From Epiperipatus broadwayi (taxonomy: Eukaryota > Onychophora > Udeonychophora > Euonychophora > Peripatidae): a DNA stretch of 64,000 bases. Position 1 is the stretch's first letter, and each line of letters opens with the position of its first letter. The DNA lies in the NCBI GenBank assembly GCA_028023455.1, contig JAQFVV010000112.1, positions 2,170,001-2,234,000 on the forward strand, in the 5' to 3' direction. The translations under genes and the position numbers were made by a program. Positions 39,011 through 49,665 of the stretch are shown here, piece by piece. The notes beneath the pieces were generated by a model. It was given only the letters and a program-made list of their open reading frames with translations. It made no database searches and was not told where the DNA came from.

Positions 39011-39840
39011 ATTTGAACAACATGTATGCTATAAACTATATATGCATCTTGTTTCTATCTGAAATCATATTGAATAACTTGGCAAAATTTCTACGTCAAT
39101 CCCTTCTTAACACAAATTTTTTCAGAATCTTGATATGAGTTGCATCAAAACTTTATTCAGTTTTTTACATTTAAATGCTTGAATTTTGCATTAGGCTAAG
39201 TTAATGGGTGTCCACAAAATAAAAAGTCTGAAATAGGATGCAGTTCTCACCAAATCACACATTTTAGGATATTGAGTTCATGATTTATTTTTACATATCC
39301 CATGTCAAAAAAACAATTTTCAATATAAAGTTTTGGAAAAAAATATTAGATCAAAAATTAGAAATGTATAAATGTGAATGTGTAAATTTCAAAAGAAAGC
39401 CAACAATTTATGGTTTATTAGGAATAGACTTCTAGATATTATGAACATTTTTGGTGGAATATCTTGACATATGCAGTACAAGTTTACTATATATATATAT
39501 ATATATAGCTTAAGTGGTTAAAATGACAGAAAATTGTGGGTTTTACTCATTGGTACTGTTTTATCTTAAATAATTTAGTTAAATGGTGATGTAATTAACT
39601 TGAGCTAAAAATTCTCAATCAAATATCAACTCCATCATTTCCAGTATTCAAACATCACATGTCTATTCAATTATTATATTTTTACATTTGTAAGTAGAAA
39701 ATAAATCTAATTTCATCATCATTATCAATTATTTACTGAAAAACATCTTAATCTGGACCATCTATTCTAAAAACTCTTATCTATTAATTTCTCCTCCTCA
39801 ACAAATCATAGTTATCATATTTCATAATAGTAATTATATA

Positions 39841-40180
39841 AAGGATTTGAACACAGACTTTCAAGTGCCCTTCAGCTATCTATTCTATCTCATACAACCA
39901 ATACACATGACCATACACATGTGAAAAAGATAAGTGATCTCCAATATATGTATTTCATGCTGAACCAGCACTCATCAGTTGGTCTAGATCATCATCTCTT
40001 ATATATATATAATTAGTGCTCAGTTTATATCAAGATAACAAATCTTCAAACTTTAATAGACATGCTTCAATCTACTTCACTGTCCATCTCTTCAGTCATT
40101 CATACCATTGAAATTTAATGATGGACTGTCTAGATCTATTATTGATGCCAATATTATTGTCATGCCCATGTTGACTTATT
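39841..40180 (-). mobile_element. FB1 family, single arm
   Basis: One arm only: GGATTTGAACACAGACTTTC (reverse of a B-box-bearing end), CTTCAGCTATCTATTC, ATGTATTTCATGCTGAACCA, GTGCTCAGTTTATATCAAGA, ending GCCAATATTATTGTCATGCC. It is colinear with 43262-43620. It shows that the family also exists as a non-palindromic monomer of about 340 bp. Confidence 0.7.
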
Positions 40181-41150
40181 TCATAATAGTGTAAACAATC
40201 TTTCCTTTATCTTTTCCCCCTCATCTTTCATTATTCTTTTCAATATATCTTTTATAATTCCTTTACCTTATCTTAAATTACATGCTCTCTAAAAGTCCTT
40301 TTTTGTTTTATTTCTTCAACAAATAATCTCTTTCCATTAATTTTTTTATATACAGTATATCCAAATTTATTTATTTTTAACTTTAATTTTCCTTCATTCC
40401 AAGATTCTAAAGTGCAATCTTTTCTGCTACATTTTTTTTAATTGGCCATTAATTCTCAACCTATATGAAGCTAACTCCAAACAAAACAAGACACAACTAA
40501 ATAAATTAAATATCCTATACACATTCTTTGTTCATACTTAACTCATGCTAAGCACTTCTTTTTGATGAACTTCAGAGGCATCTGTCTTAACTTGGAACAA
40601 TAAATGGATATTATTAATATTCACAGTAAGTTCTGCCCTATTTAACTTTATTTGTGAGGGTTTTGGATTTAAAGCTGAAACTTACATTTTCATTTTTAAA
40701 TCTAAAGCCCTCATGAAAGCATAAGTTAGAAACTGAACTGTGGATGTAAAGATAACAGCATCACCATTTAATGTACATTGATTATTCAAGATTATAATAG
40801 GTGACTCTGGAATGATTAAGAAAATTGTTCCTAAAAATAAGTTTTATTATTAATGGCTAGATTTTAACCACTATAGTTAGGATTTTATTTTTTCATTATT
40901 TCCATTATTATTATCTTCTCAAATATTTAAAAAGCAGCGACTAACTGCTATAAAAACTCCCTTATGTATTACATATTTTCAATAAAAGATTAATGACTAT
41001 TTTTTTTAATTAAAATAATTTTACATTAACTCAGTTAATTACAGTATATTTAAAATTTGTATATTCATTTTGCAATTAAAGAGCATAATATTTTAGTAAT
41101 TTAACTTTAGTCAAAAAATATTCAATGAAAATTTTTCAATATCTTTCTCA
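40181..41150. other. gene-free stretch with 'CTAGTCTG' family trace
   Basis: Pyrimidine-rich to about 40450. About 40700-40825 carries decayed family landmarks (GTACATTGATTATTCAAGATT). Nothing coding. Confidence 0.35.
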
Positions 41151-41186
41151 GCTATAATTCTCGTATTGTCTCCTGGTGACATCATG

Positions 41187-41201
41187 GATTACCTAGCAAC
41201 C
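41187..41201. promoter_or_regulatory. candidate RFX X-box
   Basis: GATTACCTAGCAACC resembles the X-box consensus (GTNRCC, short spacer, RGYAAC), with one mismatch in the left half-site and a perfect right half. X-boxes sit just upstream of ciliary genes in animals. On the plus strand an ATG at 41184 opens MDYLATKIL..., and a splice-donor-like AAG|GTAAAT lies at about 41253. On the minus strand ATGATGTCACC begins within 10 bases of the site. Either strand could start a gene, and neither is proven. A single short motif can occur by chance. Confidence 0.3.
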
Positions 41202-41447
41202 AAGATTCTCATCATAAATAGTAGTTTGTTTTCAGCAGCGACGAAGATAAAGGTAAATGGAATATGGACTGTGATTTTTAATAGAGAATTAATGTAAAAT
41301 TCCTCAGGCATAAAATTTTGTTGATTACATGCTTTAATTTTAAAAAATAAAAATTATTTCTCAAGTATAAATATGAATAAATTTCCTAAATTATGTGTTT
41401 ATAAATTTACACTGACTCATCTGAATTTAGATTTTTCATTCTTTCAA

Positions 41448-41550
41448 GCGTTGGTGGCCGAGTGGTCAACACAGCTTCCTTACAAGCAGTTGTCCCGGGT
41501 TTGCGGGTTCGCTTCCCGGCCGATGCTTTGACACATGAAAAAAAAAAAAC
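41448..41550 (+). repeat. tRNA-derived SINE-2, good copy
   Basis: The tRNA-like head at 41448-41526 has an A box TGGCCGAGTGG (41455-41465) and a B box GGTTCGCTTCC (41506-41516). GCGTTGG and CCGATGC pair as an acceptor-like stem (two G-T pairs), and the T arm is intact. The D and anticodon stems do not fold well, and the anticodon loop is 6 rather than 7 bases. It is followed by TTTGACACATG and an A-run. The second copy with the same tail (38445) favours a SINE over a functional tRNA. Confidence 0.7.
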
Positions 41551-41859
41551 CCACAATATTATTGATTAGTATTTAATAAGTTTTGAACTCCTCAGCACAG
41601 TAGCAGTAAGATAGATTCCTAAATCGATTCTAAGCTGTGTAAAAACAAAATGTTAGTATTGTTAATTGAAGAGAATTGTCATCTGCCATTTGGGAGTTCA
41701 AACATTGATTCCTAAACGACTAATAACATTAAAGAATTTCTTGGCTTATAATTTTAAAAGAAGATAGTGGCGAATCGATAGCTCATTTATTATGATTATT
41801 TAATTGAGATATCTTCAAGTTTAATCCATATTGCCTAACTCATCTCTTTTTTCATACCT

Positions 41860-42130
41860 TCAGCAAACCTTTGTTATTCAACTCACATGCGTTCTTTTTA
41901 TAGATCTTCCGCAATCACAGTTTAAGTTGTACATCTGTTGATATATTTTTAAGTAGTCTTCATCCCAGCTCCATTTGATTCTTTCGGTGCTTTTAAATGA
42001 TAGTGTCCATTCTCTTACCGGTATATTTTGTTTTCGATCGTTCCTTGTACTTCCAACATGTATGTCTCTATATAAAGTCACTGTATTGTCTTTTTCTTGA
42101 GCTCATGAAAATAAAGCCTATTGCCTTTTT
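41860..42130 (-). pseudogene. old RTE-like LINE C-terminal fragment
   Basis: The minus translation HVGSTRNDRKQNIPVRE ... FKSTERIKWSWDEDY aligns with LGVTRRDRKRNVWVRE ... IEKNKRLKWNWAGHI of the LINE at 62.56-62.66 kb. A possible further piece (YGYETHTL against YGSETWTL) lies near 42365. Heavily mutated and much older than the 59.9-kb copy. Confidence 0.6.
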
Positions 42131-43240
42131 AAGCTTTTTCGCAAAATGTCTTTCGTAATCTTTATTTTTTCACAATGATTAGAAACAATGTATCTTATTT
42201 CTTTGTATTGAATCAAAAACTGCCCTAGTTTATCGATTATCGTCTTTGCTTGCTATGCACCTGACCATTCTCTTTCAAAATTTATGTGATTGTTTACAAT
42301 AATATCCATAGTTCCAGTTTGGTCTTTTCATACTTTTCTATGTCACTTACGGTATAATGTATGTGTTTCATAACCATGTGTTAAAACAGATAAAATGTTT
42401 CTTTTGAACCATAAGAGCATAGTTCTTAAATCCAAAGTCGACGTTTTATAAACGCATGTTAAAACAGACAATGTGTTTCTTTTGAAACCTTATATAAGCG
42501 TGTAGTTCTTTATTAAAGGTTACTTGCTAACTATCACTAACGATAATCAAGCACTTTTTTTATTTCTTGGTTTCACGAGCTATGTGTTCCGAAAATGATA
42601 AATAACGCTAATCTTTTTTGTTAAAGCATATACCGGTACATATCATGAATCTATTTAATTATAAATATTATTCTGTTTTAACATTTCGATAGATACGATA
42701 TATAAGTATTCAATTTTTCGTTTGAACTGTATTTTCTATTTTAGAATTTCTTCGTAGATTATAAATCACAATATAACAATACTATTGCATAAAACAAGAG
42801 AAATAATATTGTTATATTGTGATTTACATTTTATAACAGAAGTAGTATTAGATTTATTATTTTCATATATTTATTATTATGTAAAGGAATTAAAGGTACA
42901 ATGACATATAAATTGTATAGCCAATGTTTCTAAAGATAACAATTTGCCATTGGCAAAACGCGACATTTTTTGTGTTGCTGCTGTTAAAAAAAAGTATATT
43001 AAGGGTTAAAGGGGATCAACAGAAGATTGTTACGTGTAGGATTTTTTTTTGTTGTTGTTTCACTGCATTTGTTGTTTTAAATAAAAGGTTAAAAAACTTT
43101 GACACCTACATCAAGATAAAGGTGTTAACATCTAAATATAAAAATAATCTTGTTTCTTATAAAATGAAATCGTAAATATAAAAAAAAAATGAATATACAG
43201 TATTACCCAATAACAAATAAAAGCTTAAATATTTGAAAAC
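42131..43240. other. gene-free stretch holding a perfect hairpin
   Basis: Arms at 42763-42781 and 42807-42825 are perfect 19-base complements (AAATCACAATATAACAATA) with a 25-base loop. The rest is AT-rich; the frame at 42924-43175 is AT-driven. Confidence 0.6.
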
Positions 43241-43242
43241 TA

Positions 43243-44275
43243 GGCACTCTTCACAAACCTGGAGCTTAATTGTAAGTATAGGGAATTTGAACTCAGATTT
43301 TCAAGCACCCTTCAACTATCCACACTATTTCATGAAACTGATATACATGACCACACACATGCAGAAAATATAAATAATCAACAATATACGTATTTCGTAC
43401 TAAACCAGCACTCATCAATTGGTCTAGATTATTATCTCCCACACATAAATATAATCAGTGCTCAGTTTATATTAAGATAGCAAATCTTCATACTTTAATG
43501 GACAGGCTTCAGTCTACTCCAACTTTTCAGCCATCTATGTCATTGAAAATCTGATGGTGAAAACCCAAATCCCAAGCTAATGCCAATATTATTGCCATGC
43601 CCATGTTGACTCACTCTAACCCCTCATGTATAGGACCTTATCAATTTAAATACATAGAAGAGTGATGGGCCTGGTTTTCAAATATTTACACAGCAAAATT
43701 TGGCTTGGTTTTCAAATATTTACACATCAAACTTGTATCCTGCCCATCCCTCTTCTATGTATTTAAATAGATAACGTCCCTATACTTACAATTAAGCTCC
43801 AGTTTTGTGAAGAGTGCTTGGTTTTCAAATATTTACACATCAAGCTTGTATTCTTCCCATCCCTCTTCTATGTATTTAAATGGATAAGGTCCCTATACAT
43901 GAGGGGTCAGAGTGACTTGAGGACAACATGAGCATGGCAATAATATTGGCATCAGCATGGATTTTGGGTTTTCATTATCAGATTTTCAATGATATGGATG
44001 GCTGAAAATTTGGAGGTTGGAGTAGACTGAAGTCTGTCTATTAAAGTATGAAGATTTGCTATCTTAATATAAACAGAGCACTGATTATATATATGTGTGG
44101 GAGGTGATAATCTGGACCAACTGATGAGTGCTGGTTTAGCATGAAATATGGATATTGGTATTTATTTATATTTTTTGCATGTGTGTGGTCATGTGTATCA
44201 GTTGTATGAGATAGTGTGGATAGTTGAAGGGTGCTTGAAAATCTTAAGTACAAATCCCCTATATTTAAAAAAAAG
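43243..44275. mobile_element. large FB1 palindrome (about 1 kb)
   Basis: Left arm 43243-43660 and right arm about 43870-44265 are inverted copies of the FB1 unit. The outer left has ATTTGAACTCAGATTTTC and the outer right GAAAATCTTAAGTACAAATC; inner edges are ACCCCTCATGTATAGG and its complement. The centre (43640-43900) holds three partial repeats of GGTTTTCAAATATTTACACA and two of CATCCCTCTTCTATGTATTT. The segment CTTACAATTAAGCTCCA-GTTTTGTGAAGAGT occurs both at the outer left edge (reversed) and in the centre (43784-43818). It looks like several partial copies joined in both orientations. Confidence 0.8.
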
Positions 44276-45114
44276 CTTAATAAAAAGCCAGTTTGAATAT
44301 TTATGTAAATTTAACTGACAGTACATTAAATTACATATACAAAATGGTTATATTACTAGAAAAACGGTATCTTTATAAAGTTAAAACAACTTAGATCAGG
44401 GACAAAGGTGTATCCACAAGTATTGAAGAAAACTGAAAGTGACCAAGATGATGAGGTTTTTGGTCTATCTTACCTCATAATACTAGCTAGTAATAGAAAG
44501 ATGCCCATTTACCATACCACTCCACATCGGATGATTAGTTAGATTGGCAGTTGATAGATTAACGGGAAAAATCCTGCGCATGTCAGGAAAATTCTCAATT
44601 TCCTAAAAATAAATACACCTGTTTCATATTAAATTTAAATCTCTGTATCTTTGTATATATTGAATCGGTTTGTTCAAAAATAAATTTTCTTCTTTAATTT
44701 TCTTCCTGGTTTTCTATAATAAAATCTTCAGCCCACATCTAAAACACCTCGAATTCTTAATTAGCAGTTTTGATCACTTTTTGCTACCAGTGACCTCCAA
44801 TATTACCAAAAGGGTAACGAAATGACTCATAAACAACTTAGACAGTTTTTCTATTCTTTTTTCAGGTTTAGTTCTTTTACATTTTCTGTCAACAGTAACT
44901 TAAAATTAGTGTAGTGGCCAGCTGTCATAAAATAAAAACCAATAAAAAGCTGGTTTTGAGAATAGACAAACTTATTCTGACAAACTTAATGTCATATTAA
45001 AACAATTGCAATTCGCCTATTATATATATATTGTGTATAGATAAATATTATATCAATTAAGTTAATTCATACAAATAGACTACAATAATAAAATTATATT
45101 TTCACATGAAAACA
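44276..45114. other. gene-free AT-rich stretch
   Basis: Nothing recognised; some non-AT-biased sequence at 44400-44600 without a frame. Confidence 0.4.
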
Positions 45115-45260
45115 TGTAGATAATAACACTTCTAAGCATTTATACAATACAAATGCAATATTTTAATATACCACAATTTGAAAATAGCTGTTAGTTTCGA
45201 TTGTCCAACAGTCTTCTTCAGAGCTATAATATACATACTATTTAAATACTCTATTATATA
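45115..45260 (-). repeat. Penelope-type terminal motif copy
   Basis: The complement of 45187-45231 reads AGCTCTGAAGAAGACTG, TTGGACAATCGAAAC and TAACAGCTATT. The inner GACTGT/ACAATC and outer TAGCT/AGCTA form a hairpin within a stem. The rest of the segment matches the tandem units at 34877 and 35090. A family link to Penelope-like elements is inference. Confidence 0.45.
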
Positions 45261-45489
45261 AAACAAGCATGCAAAAAAATAACACATAATAAAACTACAA
45301 AAAATTTAAATAATTTAATTTAATCTGATTATTTTATATTTATATCAAATTACATGTTAAATAAATGCTCAATTCCAACAGTATTTAATTTTTTTTAAAT
45401 AATCAATTTAAATATTTCGCATGCATAACTTTTACCAATAGCTAATCATGCAATCATGCTTATGAAAACACCTATATATTTGTACATAC

Positions 45490-46985
45490 ATCACAAAATC
45501 ACCATCTCTTATACTAACACATGATTGTTATTAAACAGGTCAAAACTCTCCATACAGTAGTGCTACCCTGTGCCAACCACAGTAATCAATAGATGCCAAA
45601 AGGCTTGTGCATAAAATCCCTATCTAGTGCCTACTCATTCAATATTCCCAGATTAGTTTCTGGCTTGTGGCCTTCATCAGTGAGGGGCTTTGGATCTGAT
45701 AGCATTGCATCTAGATTTTAGGATATAATGCAACCCTCCAGCAGCCACCTTTTATCCCTATTTAACTACAAAACTATGAGACTGAAAATGAAAACACAAT
45801 AATGTTTTCAATCTAAGCTCAATAGCTTATATAGTCATATGAGTCTGAATTCAGTTCAGCACTCATACATTTTGGTATCTTTGGCTCTTTAACAACCATA
45901 TCCACCACTATCCTATTAAGCAGGATTGGTGTTAAACCACTAAACAACACATGATCACCATCTCTTTATACTAGCACATAATTTTTATTAAACAATGCAA
46001 AAATCTTCATACAGTAATGCCACCCTGTGCCAACCAGAGTAATCAATGGATGCCAGAAGGCTTGTGCATATAATCTCTATCTAGTGCCTACTCATCCAAT
46101 ATCCCAAGATTAGTTTATGGCTTGTGGCCTTCATCAGTGAGGAGCTTTGGATCTGATAGCACTGCATCTAGATCTTAGGATCTAATGACTATATGACTAT
46201 ATAAGCTATTGAGCTTAGATTGATTATACAACTATATAAGCTATTGAGCTTAGATTGAAAATATTTTTGTGTTTTCAATTTCATTCTCATAGTTTTGTAG
46301 TTAAGTAGAGATAAAAGGTGGCTGCTGGAGGGTTGCATTAAATCCTAAAATCTAAATGCAGTGCTATCAGATCCAAAGATCCTCACTGACAAAGGCTGCA
46401 AGCCAGAAACTAGTCTGGAGATATGGGATGAGTAGGCACTAGATAGGAATTTTATGCACAAGCCTTCTGGCATCCATTGATTACTCTGGATGGCACAGGG
46501 TGGCACTATTGTATGGAGAGTCTTGCCTTGTTTAATAACAATTATGTACTAATATAAGAGATGGTGATCATATGATGTTCAGTGGTTTAACACCAATTTT
46601 GCCTAATAGGATAGTGGTGGCTATGGTTGTTAAAGAGCTAAAGACACCAAAATGTATGAGTGCTGAACTGAGTTCAGACCCATATGACTATATAAGCTAT
46701 TGATCTTAGATTGAAAATATTATTGTGTTTCATTCTCATACTTTTATAGTTAAGTAGAGATAAAAGATGGCTTCTGGAGAGTTGCATTAGATCCTAAGAT
46801 CTAGATGCAGTGCTATCAGATCCAAAGCTCCTCACTGATGAAGATCACAAGCCACAAACTAGTCTGGGGATATTGGGTGAGTTGAAACTAGATAGGGATT
46901 TTATGCACAAGCCTTCTGGCACCCACTGATTACTCTGGTTAGCACAGGGTGGCACTACTGTGTGGAGAGTTTTGCCTTGTTTAAT
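45490..46985. repeat. four-unit inverted array of 'CTAGTCTG' repeat
   Basis: Two units in minus orientation (about 45490-45945 and 45950-46190) and two in plus orientation (about 46240-46690 and 46690-46985) meet head to head. The unit is about 450 bp: AGTTAAGTAGAGATAAAAG recurs at 46299 and 46748. Landmarks present in all four are GATCCAAAG...CTCCTCACTG (or complement), AACTAGTCTGG, GCACAAGCCTTCTGGCA, CCATTGATTACTCTGG, GCACAGGGTGGCAC. The centre (46190-46258) has ACTATATAAGCTATTGAGCT twice in direct orientation. No coding. Units look roughly 85-90% alike by eye. Confidence 0.85.
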
Positions 46986-47586
46986 GTACATACATATATA
47001 AAAATAATTTGTATTATAATTATTTGCATGCTATGAAAGAGGATTCAAATATGAATGAAAATTTATTAAAGTAGCTGAGAATTTCTGAGAAACTTTGATT
47101 TTTTTCCCAGTCATTGGTCTAAAGCTAATAGATTAAACAATGTAATTATTGGTCAGTAAATCAATACTTAGCTATAATTAGATAACTGGTAATTAGAAAT
47201 GACTACTCTTGTGAGTAACATCTCCCTCATAGATCCCCAATGGAAAATTGTTAGAGGTCCTCATCCACTTAAGACTGTTTTGGTTACTTATATATACTTT
47301 TTAGACATCTATAAAGTACGCCCAGATGAGCGTTTAAGCCAACATACACATATACACACAAAAGATTTTTAAATCCACACACAAATTTACAGCATTTTTT
47401 TTTTTTAAAAAAAATCACTTTGTGAATACTTTTTTATATGCTGTGGCTTTATCACTTAATAAATATTATTTTTCTGTTGAATTTAAACCTCAATTTGCAC
47501 TGATCCTTATTTATTAAAAGTATATCCGAATCTATATATTTATATGAATCATATTATAATCAAGTTAATGTAAGAAAATTGACAAT
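46986..47586. other. gene-free AT-rich stretch
   Basis: T and A runs near 47397-47412. No element recognised. Confidence 0.4.
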
Positions 47587-47780
47587 AATTCATCATCATC
47601 ACTTTCAACAATTATCATTCCACTATAGGATGGTGGCTTCTCCAAGTTCAATCCATCTTCTTTAATCTCTAGCCTCTCTTCTCCACACCTTGCATATTTC
47701 CTTATTTCATCCATTCATTTCACATGTGGTCTCTTTCTAGGTCTTTTAAATCTCTTGTAATCCAGTTTAAGATTTCAATT
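47587..47780 (-). mobile_element. RTE-like LINE 3' end, 5'-truncated copy
   Basis: The complement matches 62680-62875: AATTGAAATTTTAAACTGGA-like start, AAGAGA...AAAGACCTAGAAAGAG, GAAATGAATGGATGAAATAAG, AGATGGATTGAACTTGG, ending in the GATGATGATGAA tail. The 3' end is kept and the rest lost, as expected for 5' truncation. Confidence 0.8.
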
Positions 47781-48159
47781 GTTATGTATGTGTATACACA
47801 TAATGGAAAGTTTGCTTGCATTGATACACAAAATCTATTTACTAAATTAATCAACTTATCCCCTATACAAGCTGAAAATACCTTAATCTTAAACATATAC
47901 AGCAAAAAAGTGTCTACAAGTATATACTGAAGCTGGATTTGTATACATAAATGTGTTCTGGACTACGTGTGAACATATTCTTGTTATTTGCCAGCATAAG
48001 TTAATATGTGAATTAATTTAAATATTTTGGTATCTAAAAAGCAGACATGGAAGTTAAGATGCAACATAGACTTAAATTAATTATTTGCATTTCAACAAAA
48101 TGGCTATTTCCCCCAAGCCATATAACTTCAATAAAATTAGTTGTCTAAATGGTTTAGTG
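47781..48159. other. AT-rich spacer
   Basis: Nothing recognised; overlapping short open frames on both strands at 47720-47930 are chance frames around the LINE tail. Confidence 0.4.
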
Positions 48160-48275
48160 TTGTAATAGTGTGATGGACTCAAGAACTCAAGGTCTACAAA
48201 TGGAAATTTGACAGTCACTTATGGTGCTCAAATACCATATGAATTCCTGAGCTACAAATCACTCATTATATATAA
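48160..48275 (+). repeat. SINE-1 copy
   Basis: TAATAGTGTGATGGACTCAA, GAACTCAAGGTCTACAAATG, TGGTGCTCAAATACC and TTCCTGAGCTACAAATCACT match the plus-oriented members at 35725 and 55110. Confidence 0.5.
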
Positions 48276-48339
48276 TTAAATTAGACATATATAAGGTTAT
48301 TTTTAAAAATGTATTGCATGAAAATGAGATTTATTTACA

Positions 48340-48845
48340 CTAATCCAGTTCTGCCATCTAGTGACTGAGTCATTAATAGATGCTAGATGATAGTGCTTAA
48401 TTAAAATTTCTATCCAATGCTATTCTGTCCATATCCCCAGAGTTGATTCTGGCTGATGGTCTTTATCAATGAAGAACTTTGAATCAGCATTTAATGCATC
48501 TAGATTGTTTGAATCTAAAGCACCTTTCAAAAATCTGATAGCCATATTTATTTTTTTTGTATTATTAGACTACAAGTCTGAAATCAAAAATACTTTCATA
48601 TTTTGAATCCAAACCAACTGTTTGCATAATTAAAAATTTAGATGTCATTTTAATATCTATATACTGTATTTTAGTATTCTTCATTTTTTAATAATTGTAG
48701 GCATGTTTATCCTTTGGACATAAACAAGAAACTAGTCTGAGGATAAGAAATATGATGGCATTGGATAGAATTTTAATAAACATTACTGTCTATCATCTAT
48801 TGTTTATTCAAGTTTAAAATAGATGACATAAAAAATCTTACTCCT
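48340..48845. repeat. old inverted pair of 'CTAGTCTG' repeat
   Basis: About 48340-48530 is a minus-oriented copy (ATCCCCAGAGTTGATTCTGG, CATCTAGATTGTTTGAATCT). About 48690-48845 is a plus-oriented one (AAACTAGTCTGAGGATAAG, TGGCATTGGATAGA, CATCTATTGTTTATTCAAG). It has the same head-to-head arrangement as 45490-46985 but is far more decayed. Confidence 0.55.
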
Positions 48846-49480
48846 GAAATGGCATTGCATAAATTAGGATGATATGATGTGGTTTTGATTTTATGAAAAT
48901 GAAACATGATCTTTTATCAATGTAACATAGGACCTTAACAAAATGCTGAGTAAAATATTGAAACTACAACAGCAAGATCATAAGGTTATTTAGTATGTTC
49001 ATCAATTTTTTTGAATGTGATGATATTATATGGGCAAGTAATAAATGAATAATAAACTTCCTAATAAGGTTCTTTGTGACCAACATAAGTGTAGCTAAAG
49101 AACAAAAGGCAGAGACTATTTATATGATAACGATTATCTCAAATACACTTTAATATGGTGCAAAATTGATTGTTTTTAAGAATAGCATATAACATATCAA
49201 AGTCCAGTGTGAGCTATAATTAGACATAGTTCAGAAAAACAATGTTATAAATAAAAAAATGTTAAACAATATCAAATAAACATATTAAATAAAAAATATG
49301 TGATGTGGATATTTTACACTTCAAATGTCATCACAAGTCATTTTTAATTTTCTTTTTTATTTTCTCTTTTTTTCCAATGTTAAAGAATGGCTACTTTGTA
49401 GGTGATTAATAGCAAATGATAGGTATAAATGTCACTAAACCTGTCATTTCTTTTACTTTGCCGTAATATTTTATATAAAT
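48846..49480. other. gene-free AT-rich stretch
   Basis: Nothing recognised. Confidence 0.4.
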
Positions 49481-49485
49481 AGGAG

Positions 49486-49665
49486 TAGCTCTGAGAAAGA
49501 CTGCACGACAGTTGAAAGGTCAGATTTTGTCTGTATATACATTTAAAAAAAATTTTTTAAAGCAGTTGAAAATGGAAAATGGAGGATAGAAAAGGTTAAA
49601 AGAAGAGAATAAGATCTGATGAAGACTGCATGGTACAATCGAAACTGGAATCAATAATAAAAGTT
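49486..49665 (+). repeat. paired hammerhead-like/Penelope-type motifs
   Basis: Two related motifs lie 128 bases apart. CTCTGAGAAAGACTGCACGA with CAGTTGAAAGG starts at 49489; the hairpin is GACTG/CAGTT. TCTGATGAAGACTGCATGG with ACAATCGAAAC starts at 49615. The second contains the exact CTGATGA and GAAA strings of a hammerhead core, though stem II pairs poorly. AATAATAAAAGTTTTTTTGC follows. Similar motifs lie at 34944, 35150 and 45187. Known Penelope-like elements carry hammerhead motifs in their terminal repeats; assigning these to that class is inference. Confidence 0.4.

Noticed and set aside
41448-41526. Functional tRNA gene
   Set aside because: D arm and anticodon stem do not pair properly, and a second copy with the same A-tail exists, so a SINE is more likely.
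44059-44253. 64-codon minus-strand frame
   Set aside because: Lies in the right arm of the FB1 palindrome; the other arm and other copies do not keep the frame.
47720-47930. Overlapping open frames on both strands
   Set aside because: They cover the LINE tail fragment and its flank and are coincidental.
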